Part shown: piece after piece, positions 1 to 8,660 of the stretch
Layout of the letters: each line of letters opens with the position of its first letter
Numbering within the stretch: position 1 is the first letter of the stretch
Source of the DNA: Clostridium sp.
GTDB taxonomy: Bacteria; Bacillota; Clostridia; Lachnospirales; Lachnospiraceae
Direction of reading: 5' to 3'
DNA: 53,233 bases
NCBI GenBank assembly: GCA_023664325.1
Contig: JAMPFS010000020.1
Location: forward strand, 1 to 53,233
Program-made: the position numbers and the translations under genes
The notes under the pieces: generated by a model
Told to the model about the DNA's origin: nothing
The model's input: only the letters and a program-made list of their open reading frames with translations
Databases searched by the model: none

Positions 1-109
1 TTTCGAGCTTAGCACTGTTGCGAGCGACAAGCAGCGCAAGCGTGCCTGTGTTGATATTGTCTATATTGTACAACGGATGTCTTGAAAAACAGAGTTTCTC
101 AATTGCCTA
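1..109. repeat. Right end of a MITE-like element, cut by the window edge
   Basis: This is the right arm of the element seen complete at 4281-4620. It has the same inner block (TTGATATTGTCTATATTG followed by ACAACGGA) and ends in CAATTGCC followed by TA, against CAATTACC followed by TA in the complete copy. It stops 6 bp from the stop codon of the VWA gene. No coding sequence is seen in it. The left part lies outside the window. Confidence 0.75.
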
Positions 110-114
110 TCGTG

Positions 115-1314
115 TTACTTTGTCTTCAGCAGATACGTAATCGCTTCCTTTAAACCGTCTACGGAAAGGGTATACATATGGAACAGCTTGGACAAAGCCG
201 CCTCCGATTCCATCCAGTGAAAGGAAGAAGCCATATCTTTATGGTATCGGGGATTGAGCCATACACACTTTTTGTATTTGCGGTTCAGCAATTCGCACCA
301 TTCATAACCGGAAAGCCCGTCATTCGGTCCCCTGTAATTGCCGTTTTTATCAAAAAGCTCCTCCGGCGCCATCTGTGCATCCCCGACAATAATGACCTTG
401 TAATCCTTATCGTAATGCCGGAACAGATAATCCAAATCCACCCACTCCCCAATCTCACATTCCGCAGTCTTGTAGACTTTGGAATAGATGCAGTTGTGGA
501 AATAATAGGTTTTCACATCCTTGAAATGGTTCGCCTTGTGTACTGCCTGAAATAATTCGTTACACAGCTCCATAAACGGGATCATCGTGCCTCCACAGTC
601 AAACAGCAGCAAAAGCTTGACGGTGTTCTTTCTTGGTTTTTCAAATTCAAGCTGCAAATAGCCGCCATTATTGCAGGTTTTATCAATCGTCTGGTTGATA
701 TCCAGTTCTGTCTTTGGCACATCCAGCCTTGCAGAATACTGCCGGAGCCTTCGGAAAGCAACCTGGAACTGGCGCATATTTAATACCCTGTCGTTGCGAA
801 AATCCTGATATTTCCGTTCTCCCATAACAGAAAATGCACTCTTCATGCCGGACTGTCCGCCAACCCGGATGCCGCCTACATTTCTGCCATGATGCCCAAA
901 GGAAGATCCACCGGATGTTCCAATCCAGTGATTGCCGCCGTTATGTTCGGAATTTTGCTCAGAAAGCCGTTCCCTGAACATCCGCTTTACCTGGGTTGCA
1001 TCTTTATCCTGCTGATAGGCATAAAGGGCATTGTTTGCATCCAGTTCCATGTCCTCACCCTTGTCAAGCCATTCTTTTAATTTTGCAAGGGCTGCATCCT
1101 CGGACTGTACATCCCTGAAATATTCCATAAATGCCATATCGAATTTGTCATAATCGGACTCGGATTTTACTAAAATCATACGGCTTATATAATAAAAATT
1201 AGAAAAATCAGATCCGTGAAGCCCTTTGTCCAATGCCTCCATCAGGGTCAGCCATTCCGTCATGGAAATATCAAGCCCCTTATTTTTCAAAGTATAAAAG
1301 AAATCAATAAACAT
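115..1314 (-). CDS. VWA-domain (CoxE-like) protein paired with a MoxR ATPase
   Basis: The product has 399 residues. The C-terminal half reads as a von Willebrand A fold: the strand LLLLFDCGGTM near residue 235 sits where a MIDAS DxSxS motif is expected, and VIIVGDAQMAPEELF follows later. In this copy the MIDAS is DCGGT, so the second metal ligand is degenerate. The N-terminal half is helical, with a Gly/Ser/His-rich linker around residues 128-155. It lies 26 bp downstream of a MoxR-type AAA ATPase on the same strand; such ATPase-VWA pairs act together as chaperone-like or metal-insertion modules. The client is unknown and no catalytic activity is visible. The family assignment is good, the role is inferred. 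Confidence 0.8.
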   Translation of the reverse strand: MFIDFFYTLKNKGLDISMTEWLTLMEALDKGLHGSDFSNFYYISRMILVKSESDYDKFDMAFMEYFRDVQSEDAALAKLKEWLDKGEDMELDANNALYAYQQDKDATQVKRMFRERLSEQNSEHNGGNHWIGTSGGSSFGHHGRNVGGIRVGGQSGMKSAFSVMGERKYQDFRNDRVLNMRQFQVAFRRLRQYSARLDVPKTELDINQTIDKTCNNGGYLQLEFEKPRKNTVKLLLLFDCGGTMIPFMELCNELFQAVHKANHFKDVKTYYFHNCIYSKVYKTAECEIGEWVDLDYLFRHYDKDYKVIIVGDAQMAPEELFDKNGNYRGPNDGLSGYEWCELLNRKYKKCVWLNPRYHKDMASSFHWMESEAALSKLFHMYTLSVDGLKEAITYLLKTK

Positions 1315-1340
1315 CTCTTGCCCCGCCTTATTCTAATAAC

Positions 1341-2156
1341 CTAATATAGTTTTGCCTTATTCAGCGCCTCTAAGTCCTCATCTTTTTTCAGCAGCACGCC
1401 GATAAACGGCAACTCCTCCCTGAGATGTTCGGTATCCATGCCGCTAAGCAGCAAGGCACGGATCCAGTCAATCAGTTCCGAGGTACTTGGTTTTTTGCGG
1501 ATATCTTTGAGGGAACGGATCCAGTAAAAGGTATCCATCGCATTTTTGAGTACATGTTCCTCCAGGTTTTCAAAATGCGCATTGACAATCTCTGCCATCT
1601 GCTCCCTGTCCGGAAAGCTGATATAATGGAAAATGCATCTTCTAAGGAACGCATCCGGCAGCTCCTTTTCTGCATTGGATGTGATAATCACAATCGGCCG
1701 TTCCTTCGCCTGAATGGTTTCCTTTGTTTCATGGATATAAAATTCCATTTTGTCAAGCTCCCACAATAAATCATTCGGAAATTCCAAATCCGCCTTATCA
1801 ATCTCATCAATCAAAAGAATGATCTGTTTGTCTGCTTTAAAAGCCTCCCCAAGCTTGCCAAGCTTGATATAATGCCCGATATCGTCTACCCCTTCTTCCC
1901 CAAACTGGGAATCATAAAGCCTCTGGATGGTATCATACACATAAAGCCCATCCTGCGCTTTTGTGGTGGATTTGATATTCCATATAAACAGTTCCTTATC
2001 CATAGACTGGCTGATTGCCTCTGCAAGCATTGTTTTTCCGGTTCCCGGCTCTCCCTTTATCAGAAGCGGCTTTTGCAGGGCAATGGCAACATTTACTGCT
2101 GCCATCAATTCTTCACTCGCCACATAATCTTTGCTTCCTGTAAATTTCGTTTCCAT
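1341..2156 (-). CDS. MoxR-family AAA+ ATPase
   Basis: The product has 271 residues from the ATG at 2156. That start follows a clear GGAGAGAGG site; an upstream in-frame ATG at 2201 lacks one and would overlap proA. Walker A is GEPGTGKTM and Walker B is ILLIDEIDKAD, followed by a sensor-like IVIITSNAEKELPDAFLRRC (Asn sensor and Arg finger region). This is a standard MoxR AAA core with a short helical lid. Members are thought to remodel or activate partner proteins carrying VWA domains, and such a partner is the next gene downstream. It follows proA by 22 bp, so co-transcription is likely. Confidence 0.9.
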   Translation of the reverse strand: METKFTGSKDYVASEELMAAVNVAIALQKPLLIKGEPGTGKTMLAEAISQSMDKELFIWNIKSTTKAQDGLYVYDTIQRLYDSQFGEEGVDDIGHYIKLGKLGEAFKADKQIILLIDEIDKADLEFPNDLLWELDKMEFYIHETKETIQAKERPIVIITSNAEKELPDAFLRRCIFHYISFPDREQMAEIVNAHFENLEEHVLKNAMDTFYWIRSLKDIRKKPSTSELIDWIRALLLSGMDTEHLREELPFIGVLLKKDEDLEALNKAKLY

Positions 2157-2178
2157 CTTATATTCCTCTCTCCTGCTC

Positions 2179-3423
2179 TTACGGTCTGACCTGCCCATCA
2201 CCGTATATAATATATTTGGTCGTTGTGAGCGCTTCTAAACCCATTGGCCCTCTTGCATGGAGTTTCTGGGTGCTGATGCCGATTTCTGCGCCAAAGCCAA
2301 ATTCAAAGCCATCTGTAAATCTTGTGGATGCATTGACATAGACTGCCGCCGAATCAATTTCATTTAAAAAGCGCTGTGCATTTTCATAATTCCCGGTGAC
2401 AATGGTCTCGGAATGTCCGGTAGAGTTATCGTTAATATGTTTGATTGCTTCGTCTATGGAAGCTACTACTTTGGCAGATATGATTTTAGCAAGATATTCC
2501 GTCCTGTAATCTTCCTCGGATGCGGGAACGACAGCAGGATCAAATGTCTGAACCACTTCGTCTCCACGCACTTCACATTCATTTTCGTGAAGCATTTCAA
2601 GGATTGCAGGCAGCGCTTCCCGGGCAATGCCGCTGTGTACAACCAGTGATTCACAGGCATTACATACGCCAAGACGCTGTAATTTTGCATTTTTCACAAT
2701 CGAAACCGCCATGTCCACGTCTGCCGTCTCGTCAATATAAATATGACAATTACCGGTTCCTGTCTCGATCACAGGCACCGTTGCATTCTTTACCACCGAC
2801 TGGATTAAACCGGCGCCGCCCCGTGGAATCAGGACATCTATATAATCATTCATCTGCATCATTTTTGTCGCAGTCTCACGGCTTGTATCCTCTAACAAAA
2901 ATACAGCGTTTGGTGTCACATGGTTTTCCGTTAAGGAAGCCTTGATGACATCCACAAGCGCCATATTGGAATAAATGGCATCGGAACCTCCCCGCAAAAT
3001 GACGGCATTGCTTGTCTTAAAACAAAGGGAAAATGCATCTACCGTAACATTCGGTCTGGATTCATATATCATTCCAATCACACCCAAAGGCACTCTCTTT
3101 TTGCCAATCATCAGACCATTTGGACGCTGTTTCATGGAAAGCACTTCTCCAATCGGATCCTCCAAAGCTGCCACCTGTCTCACACCATTGGCAATCGCTG
3201 CAATCCTCTCTTTTGTGAGGCATAAACGATCCAATAATGCTTCCGGCATATGGTTCAGACGTCCGTTTTCCAAATCTTTTTGGTTTGCCTCAATAATCTT
3301 TCCTGCCTCCTGTTCCAAATTCGCAGCAATACTGAACAGACATGCATTTTTAACCGGCTGGGTTAAACATATCAATGATCTGGCAGCTTCTTTTGCAAGT
3401 TCTCCCATTTGTTCTAATTCCAT
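2179..3423 (-). CDS. proA: Glutamate-5-semialdehyde dehydrogenase (gamma-glutamyl phosphate reductase)
   Basis: This enzyme performs the NADPH-dependent reduction of gamma-glutamyl phosphate to glutamate semialdehyde, the second step of proline synthesis. The 414 residues match the family length. The catalytic cysteine lies in LGVCNACESL, and the C-terminal signature FGFGAEIGISTQKLHARGPM is intact. The ATG at 3423 is preferred because GGAGG lies 8-9 bases before it; the in-frame ATG at 3438 overlaps that ribosome binding site. The gene sits 19 bp after the formyl-THF cyclo-ligase. proB is not in the window, so the kinase must be encoded elsewhere. Confidence 0.97.
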   Translation of the reverse strand: MELEQMGELAKEAARSLICLTQPVKNACLFSIAANLEQEAGKIIEANQKDLENGRLNHMPEALLDRLCLTKERIAAIANGVRQVAALEDPIGEVLSMKQRPNGLMIGKKRVPLGVIGMIYESRPNVTVDAFSLCFKTSNAVILRGGSDAIYSNMALVDVIKASLTENHVTPNAVFLLEDTSRETATKMMQMNDYIDVLIPRGGAGLIQSVVKNATVPVIETGTGNCHIYIDETADVDMAVSIVKNAKLQRLGVCNACESLVVHSGIAREALPAILEMLHENECEVRGDEVVQTFDPAVVPASEEDYRTEYLAKIISAKVVASIDEAIKHINDNSTGHSETIVTGNYENAQRFLNEIDSAAVYVNASTRFTDGFEFGFGAEIGISTQKLHARGPMGLEALTTTKYIIYGDGQVRP

Positions 3424-3442
3424 AAATCTATCCTCCATTAAA

Positions 3443-4000
3443 CTAAAATATTCCCTGTTCGGTCACAACATAATCCGGCAAAATATCATGCTCCCCATAG
3501 GGCAGATCATCCTCTGTCACCTGAAAATCAAAACAGAGCGCTGCCGTCTTATGCTCCGGGTGCGCTGCTAAATACCGGTCATAATAACCGCCGCCATATC
3601 CAATGCGGTGGCGGTTCCGGTCAAAGGCAAGCCCCGGCATCAAAATAAGCGCCGGTTCCGATAACACCGGGCTTTTTTCTTCGATACACGGCTCCAAAAT
3701 CCCATATGCCCCCGGTTGATAACGGGTGGCTTCCTGAATCGGATAAAAGGAAATGCTTTTTGTTTCCATGTCTGTCACCGGTGCATAGACATGCTTTTTT
3801 TGATGGAACGCATCCATGCGTATTGTATCACAAATTACCTCGCCGCGGAATGCCTGATAGATACAAATATGCAAAAAGGCATCATACAGCGGGCTTTGTA
3901 TCACCTGCATGGCAATCTGCTCGGAACGCAAAAGGCGTTCCGCATCTAATAATGCATTCCGTTTTGCAAGCATTTCCTCCCGGATTGTTTTCTTATTCAT
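3443..4000 (-). CDS. 5-formyltetrahydrofolate cyclo-ligase family protein
   Basis: The family performs ATP-dependent conversion of 5-formyl-THF to 5,10-methenyl-THF. The 185-residue product carries an N-terminal Lys/Arg-rich helix (NKKTIREEMLAKR), the mid region PGLAFDRNRHRIGYGGGYYD with the glycine-rich signature, and the usual C-terminal strands. The ATG at 4000 is chosen because AGGAGGGG lies just upstream; the longer frame to 4039 runs into the DUF896 gene. It is flanked by DUF896 (35 bp upstream) and proA (19 bp downstream) in one orientation, so an operon is likely. Confidence 0.92.
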   Translation of the reverse strand: MNKKTIREEMLAKRNALLDAERLLRSEQIAMQVIQSPLYDAFLHICIYQAFRGEVICDTIRMDAFHQKKHVYAPVTDMETKSISFYPIQEATRYQPGAYGILEPCIEEKSPVLSEPALILMPGLAFDRNRHRIGYGGGYYDRYLAAHPEHKTAALCFDFQVTEDDLPYGEHDILPDYVVTEQGIF

Positions 4001-4035
4001 ATCCCCTCCTGTGCCACTCGATTTTCTGCATAATC

Positions 4036-4254
4036 TCATTGTATGTTCCGGTTTTTTACCTTTTGAACCGGTGTAATGCTGCCATCCGGTCTCTTTATTT
4101 TCACACTCTCCAACGTCTGCCGCATATTATTGCGTATAGAAGCGATATATTCCTCACGCAGAGCCTGCTGTTCGGCTTTCTCCTCCCCGGACAGCCCTTC
4201 CGCTTTTGATTTATGATATAACGCATTGATTCTTGCTATCTTTTCCTCTGTCAT
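4036..4254 (-). CDS. DUF896 family small protein (YnzC-like)
   Basis: The product has 72 residues and begins TEEKIARINALYHKSKAEGL; the pattern of INxLxxKxKxxGLTxEE followed by LRxxYIxxxRxxxR is the DUF896 signature. The ATG at 4254 has an AAAGGAGGG site. The family is common in Firmicutes, is small and mostly helical, and has no established biochemical function. It is the first gene of the run leading to proA. The MITE copy starts only 26 bp upstream of its start codon, so any promoter must lie within or beyond that element. Confidence 0.9.
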   Translation of the reverse strand: MTEEKIARINALYHKSKAEGLSGEEKAEQQALREEYIASIRNNMRQTLESVKIKRPDGSITPVQKVKNRNIQ

Positions 4255-4280
4255 ATGCCCTCCTTTTCTATGGTGCATTT

Positions 4281-4620
4281 AGGTAATTGCGAAACTTCCA
4301 ATTTCCAAAATCCAGTTGTGCAATGTAGACAATATCGCAAGCAGGGCATTGGGGAGCCGTCGGTGCTTGCATTGAGTACTTGGCGAGGTACTCTCGAGCC
4401 TAGTACGAAAGTACACTTGCACACTTAGCGAAGTTCTATTGAGCTTAGTGTGCATAGTGTTACATTGCTTAGCACCGTTACGAGCGACACATAGCGAAAT
4501 GCCTGAATACTTAGCGAGGCTTAGCCGAGCTTAGTAGAAAGGTATGCCCTGGCTCGTGCCTGCGTTGATATTGTCTATATTGCACAACGGACGGTTGCAA
4601 AAAAAATTTCACAATTACCT
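4281..4620. mobile_element. Complete MITE-like element, about 340 bp, with long imperfect terminal inverted repeats
   Basis: The left end AGGTAATTGCGAAACTT and the right end AAATTTCACAATTACCT are inverted copies. A second inverted block, GTTGTGCAATGTAGACAATA on the left, faces TATTGTCTATATTGCACAAC on the right, giving arms of about 60 bp in all. A TA dinucleotide sits at each outer edge (4280-4281 and 4620-4621), as for Tc1/mariner/IS630-type insertions. The core holds many short CTTAG/GAGCTTAG and TTAGCGA motifs and small hairpins. There is no open frame of note. Other copies lie at 1-109 and 38402-38521. Confidence 0.8.
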
Positions 4621-4629
4621 AATGCCGCA

Positions 4630-6234
4630 TCATACATTCTTCTTTGGCGCATACTCCTTCATAATCGCCTCCGCCACCTTCATTCCGTCTATCGCTGCCG
4701 ACAGGATTCCTCCTGCATAGCCTGCCCCTTCACCACATGGGTATATTCCCTGAATATTGGATAAATATCTGTCATCCCGTTTGATGCGGACTGGGGAGGA
4801 AGTGCGGCTTTCCACGCCGGAAATCACGGCATCTCCATTGGCAAATCCCTTGATCTTTTCATCAAACGCATATATTCCCTCACATAATGCCTCACCCATA
4901 AAATCCGGCAGACATTTTCTGACATTTCCAAGCACATAACCGCCCTTTATTTGCGGAAGGATTGTGCCAAGCTCCTTTGTCGGTCTGTTTTCGCAAAAAT
5001 CCGCAAACCGCTGGGATACCACTTTCCCATGTCCTTCCTTGAAGATATTCCGTTCTAACTGCCTTTGCAGCTCCATCCCGGCTAACGGATGATCCAAACC
5101 GAAGTCACTTTGCCTGACTGTTACAATGATAGCCGAATTGGAGTTTGCGCCATCCCTTCCGCTGTAGCTCATGCCATTTACAGCCGTCATGCCCTCCTCA
5201 GAGGATGCATTTACCACATACCCGCCTGGACACATGCAAAAGCTATAGACACCCCTGCCGTTTTCTGTCTGATGTGTCAGCTTATAAGGCGCTGCCGGCA
5301 AAAGCTTTGCTGCCCTTCCATCTCCATACATTGCCTGCTGAATCTGAGCCGCCGGATGTTCAATGCGCACGCCCATTGCAAAATCCTTCGCCTCCATCGA
5401 AAGTTCCCTGTCATACAACATGGAAACGGTATCCCTTGCGCTATGACCGATGGCAAGCACCACCTGGTCACATGCCACCCATGTATCCATACCCTCATGC
5501 CGCAAACAGATCTCGGTAATTCTGTTATCGGAAACTTTAATGTCTGAGGCTTTCGCATGAAAGATAAAAGTACCTCCATAAGATTCTATCTCCTTGCGGA
5601 TTCCTTTGACGACATTTACCAGCAAATCCGTACCGACATGGGGCTTGCTGTCATATAAAATCTCTTCCGGCGCGCCGTGGCGGACAAATGTCTCTAGCAC
5701 ATAACGGATTCTTCCGTATGAATCCTTAATCTGGGTATTCAGTTTACCGTCACTGAAAGTTCCGGCGCCTCCCTCTCCAAACTGGACATTACACTCTGTA
5801 TCCAGCCTGCCATGTTCCCAGAAATCGTTGACTTTGGAAATCCGCTCCTCCACCGGAAGACCACGTTCTGCAATAATCGGGATATATCCCTGTTTTGCAA
5901 GCTGCAATGCGCAAAATAACCCTGCCGGTCCTGCCCCAACGATCAAAGGATGATGCTTCATTTTCTGCGAACCGGGTTGTGGAAACTGATAAACCGCCTC
6001 GTTAGTTAACATAATATCTTTATTGTTAATGTTTTTCAAAAAAGAAGGGTTTTTATCATCCAAAATCCCTACCGTATACACATAAAACAGCTGAGGCTTT
6101 TTTCTCGCATCAATCGAACGTTTTAAAATACGATATTCAGGAACCTTTCCTGTATGCAGCTTCCTCATAATCTGCTGTTCTAAATGCTCTTTACCATATT
6201 CAACTGGAACTTTTAAATTATGTATTTCTATCAT
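4630..6234 (-). CDS. FAD-dependent dehydrogenase (COG2509-like NAD(P)/FAD oxidoreductase)
   Basis: The product has 534 residues. A family-specific N-terminal domain of about 95 residues precedes the dinucleotide-binding motif VGAGPAGLFCALQLAKQGY near residue 100. Further flavoprotein motifs are FGEGGAGTFSDGKLNT, VVLAIGHSARDT, and a C-terminal GIYPCGEGAGYAGGILSAA that closes the FAD site. Members are widespread in anaerobes but the substrate is not established. The start codon overlaps the stop of the upstream flavoprotein gene by four bases (ATGA), so the two are translationally coupled. The gene ends 9 bp before the MITE. Confidence 0.88.
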   Translation of the reverse strand: MIEIHNLKVPVEYGKEHLEQQIMRKLHTGKVPEYRILKRSIDARKKPQLFYVYTVGILDDKNPSFLKNINNKDIMLTNEAVYQFPQPGSQKMKHHPLIVGAGPAGLFCALQLAKQGYIPIIAERGLPVEERISKVNDFWEHGRLDTECNVQFGEGGAGTFSDGKLNTQIKDSYGRIRYVLETFVRHGAPEEILYDSKPHVGTDLLVNVVKGIRKEIESYGGTFIFHAKASDIKVSDNRITEICLRHEGMDTWVACDQVVLAIGHSARDTVSMLYDRELSMEAKDFAMGVRIEHPAAQIQQAMYGDGRAAKLLPAAPYKLTHQTENGRGVYSFCMCPGGYVVNASSEEGMTAVNGMSYSGRDGANSNSAIIVTVRQSDFGLDHPLAGMELQRQLERNIFKEGHGKVVSQRFADFCENRPTKELGTILPQIKGGYVLGNVRKCLPDFMGEALCEGIYAFDEKIKGFANGDAVISGVESRTSSPVRIKRDDRYLSNIQGIYPCGEGAGYAGGILSAAIDGMKVAEAIMKEYAPKKNV

Positions 6235-7520
6235 ATGATCCTTCCTGTGAGAGAATGTGCCGCCTGTAAGCCCGACAAAACGGCAAAAGTCAGGTTATAG
6301 CCTCCACATTCTCCATTTACATCCAATAATTCACCTGTAATATACATACCCTGATATTTTTTACACTCAAAGCTTACCGCACTCACCTCATCAACGGATA
6401 CACCGCCGGCAACCGCTTGGGCTTTCTCAAAATCCGTCCGCTGCTCCGGCGTAAAAGGCATCTTTTTCATAAGGGATGCCATACGGTTTATTTCCTGTTC
6501 CGTCAGATGTCCAAGCAAAAGCTTTTCTGCGATACCAAGCCGTTTTAACAGGTATCGTCCAAACTTAAACGGAAACAGGGCTTCCAGCATGAAAACAACT
6601 GATTCTTCCGGCATCCTTCGACTCTGGTTTTGGATATATTCCAAAAGCCTGTCCCGGGTCATAAACGGAAAGGTGTCAATCTGCAAACATGCATGCCGCT
6701 GTGCGCCTGAAAAATGGTTAAATATGCAGGATAAATTCATCATGGCAATGCCGGATATGCTGTCCTCATTGATCTGTAGCTGCCCCCGTTCTTTTCTTAT
6801 CAGCCGCCCGTCTTTTAGAAGGGAAATCACAGCCTCTAACCGAACTCCTTTTGCAAGCTTCAAATCCGGATCCTTCACATATGCCGGTGTCAGTACCGGA
6901 ACCACAGCCTCCTGTGCCAAAGCAAGATTTTTTGTAATCCTGTATCCTGTATCTGTTCCGCCAAGCTTTGGCGCCGCCATACCACCGGTACACAAAACCA
7001 AATATCTGCTCTGGTATTTCACCGGCATGGTTACAGAAGATGGTTCTGATTCTTTTTTCACTGCCTTTACTATGTATGTCAAGCTGCTTTTTCCCTGCCC
7101 GTTGTCTTTTGGGGTAACTGCTGTAATCTCTGTCTGAAAATGAAATTCTACCCCCAGCTTCACACATCTTGAATATAAAATATCCGTAACCTGCTTTGCC
7201 TGGTTGGACACCGGATAATAGTACCCATTCTTTTCATATAGTAAAATTCCCATTTCCTCGGCAAATAAAACCACTTCTTCATAACTGTGCATGGAAACAA
7301 ACTGCTCAATAAAATCTTCCCGTTTCGAGTAAAAACATTCCCTTCCAAATCCCTGATTTGTCAGATTGCACTTTCCATTTCCCGTGGCGTTCAGTTTTCT
7401 TCCCGGAATCTTTTCTTTCTCAAGCACTAAAATATTCAATTGGCTGTCCTGCCTTGCAAGCTCATATGCCACAGTGAGACCGGAAGCACCGGCACCGGCT
7501 ATAATCACATCATACTTCAC
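6231..7520 (-). CDS. HI0933/BaiN-family flavoprotein (NAD(P)/FAD-dependent oxidoreductase)
   Basis: The 429 residues begin KYDVIIAGAGASGLTVAYEL (Rossmann FAD motif) and continue with GRKLNATGNGKCNLTN, the diagnostic HI0933 motif. CTGGMAAPKLGGTDTGYRI and the C-terminal GGVSVDEV and GELLDVNGECGGYNL are also typical. The start is GTG at 7520, with GAGG seven bases upstream. Family members reduce steroid or other unsaturated substrates in gut clostridia (BaiN) or remain uncharacterised, so the substrate here is open. It is coupled to the next FAD dehydrogenase by an ATGA overlap. Confidence 0.88.
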   Translation of the reverse strand: MKYDVIIAGAGASGLTVAYELARQDSQLNILVLEKEKIPGRKLNATGNGKCNLTNQGFGRECFYSKREDFIEQFVSMHSYEEVVLFAEEMGILLYEKNGYYYPVSNQAKQVTDILYSRCVKLGVEFHFQTEITAVTPKDNGQGKSSLTYIVKAVKKESEPSSVTMPVKYQSRYLVLCTGGMAAPKLGGTDTGYRITKNLALAQEAVVPVLTPAYVKDPDLKLAKGVRLEAVISLLKDGRLIRKERGQLQINEDSISGIAMMNLSCIFNHFSGAQRHACLQIDTFPFMTRDRLLEYIQNQSRRMPEESVVFMLEALFPFKFGRYLLKRLGIAEKLLLGHLTEQEINRMASLMKKMPFTPEQRTDFEKAQAVAGGVSVDEVSAVSFECKKYQGMYITGELLDVNGECGGYNLTFAVLSGLQAAHSLTGRII

Positions 7521-7562
7521 ATTCTATCCTCATCTTTGACCTTATCATGCCATCTTCGCTTT

Positions 7563-8159
7563 TTAACTGGAATAGTTTTCCAGAAAACTATATAAATCTT
7601 CTTCATTTTCAATATAATATCCGGCATTTATCTTTTCCTGCATCTCCTCCGGAAGCATATGAATCATAATCTGCGTATATTCATATACGGTTTTATCATC
7701 ACTTTGCAAAATCACAATCGTACCATTAAAGGATCTGGCATAAAATCCCGTTTTTTCCTCCTGTCGGTATGTTTTGCGCAAAGTGATTTCCTTGTCGTTG
7801 TATGCTGTCAGTTCATAGGAGACAAGCCCCTCATCCTGCTCTTTTTTTGATAAATGTGTCATATAGTTGGACAAATACTTCTCCACACCTTCTTTATCAC
7901 ATCCCAAAAGCATAGGAAACTCATCCATACGTTCTGATAACAGCCGCTCCTCCTCCGGATAATAATACTCTATCACAAAACTTGTAGCCTCATCAATAGG
8001 AAATGCAGTTCTTTTCGCTGCGGTTTCGATATTCACATACTCCCCGCTCTCTGTCTTTTCATAACGTGCCGGATAAAAATAATGAAAACAGCATACACTG
8101 ATTCCCGATATGGCTCCCACGAGCAGCGCAAACACCGCAAATAACAAATTTCTTTTCAT
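7563..8159 (-). CDS. Membrane-anchored protein, possibly BofC-like
   Basis: The product has 198 residues with one N-terminal membrane anchor (LLFAVFALLVGAISGISVCC) after the start MKRN, leaving an extracytoplasmic domain. The C-terminal part (GTIVILQSDDKTVYEYTQI, then INAGYYIENEEDLYSFLEN) resembles the C-terminal domain of BofC, the forespore regulator of sigma-K processing, in its layout of short strands and a terminal helix. The sporulation genes yqfC/yqfD a few kb upstream fit, but this call is tentative. It lies 52 bp after cdd on the same strand. Confidence 0.55.
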   Translation of the reverse strand: MKRNLLFAVFALLVGAISGISVCCFHYFYPARYEKTESGEYVNIETAAKRTAFPIDEATSFVIEYYYPEEERLLSERMDEFPMLLGCDKEGVEKYLSNYMTHLSKKEQDEGLVSYELTAYNDKEITLRKTYRQEEKTGFYARSFNGTIVILQSDDKTVYEYTQIMIHMLPEEMQEKINAGYYIENEEDLYSFLENYSS

Positions 8160-8211
8160 ATAACCCTCCTATTGCTTCGTATATGAAAAGTTTGTCCGAA
8201 ATCATCCGCTT

Positions 8212-8601
8212 CTATTCATTTTTTGCCAGCCGAAAACCATAGGGAAGCAAATCGCTTACCCTGTAAACAGCAATTTTTTGCTCCTCCTCTAACAGGATTT
8301 CTGCTTCCGGCATAAATTCATTCATCACCTGTAAACAGATCCCGCATGGATATGCAGTACTGCCGTCTTCTGCCACGACTGCAATCATCTGAAATTCATG
8401 CACGCCCTCTGAAACCGCTTTAAATATGGCTGTCCGTTCTGCGCAGTTTGTCGCGCCATAAGATGCATTTTCAATATTGCAGCCCGTATAAACTGTTCCA
8501 TCCGCTGCAAGCAGCGCTGCGCCTACATGATAGCCGGAATATGGCGCATAGGAATTTTTACACGCTTCCCGGGCTCCTTTTATCAAATCTTCCCTTGTCA
8601 T
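8212..8601 (-). CDS. cdd: Cytidine deaminase
   Basis: The enzyme deaminates cytidine and deoxycytidine in pyrimidine salvage. Its 129 residues match the homotetrameric form. Zinc and catalytic motifs are NCAERTAIFKAV (the C-A-E core) and YPCGICLQVMNEF (P-C-x-x-C). The second motif has ICLQ where CRQ is usual, a mild variant. The ATG at 8601 has GGAGG upstream. In Firmicutes cdd often follows ybeY and related genes, as here, although a terminator stands between the DUF3048 gene and cdd. Confidence 0.96.
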   Translation of the reverse strand: MTREDLIKGAREACKNSYAPYSGYHVGAALLAADGTVYTGCNIENASYGATNCAERTAIFKAVSEGVHEFQMIAVVAEDGSTAYPCGICLQVMNEFMPEAEILLEEEQKIAVYRVSDLLPYGFRLAKNE

Positions 8602-8622
8602 TTGTCCTCCATCTAATACTGC

Positions 8623-8647
8623 AAAAAGGAGCTGCGACGGCAGCCCC
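8623..8647 (-). terminator. Rho-independent terminator after the DUF3048 lipoprotein gene
   Basis: On the minus strand GGGGCTGC and GCAGCTCC pair around a CGTC loop (one mispair) and are followed by TTTTTGC. It lies 14 bp past the lipoprotein stop codon and just before the cdd ribosome binding site, so cdd depends on read-through or a promoter not recognised here. Confidence 0.8.
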
Positions 8648-8660
8648 TTGTGTGTCTGTT

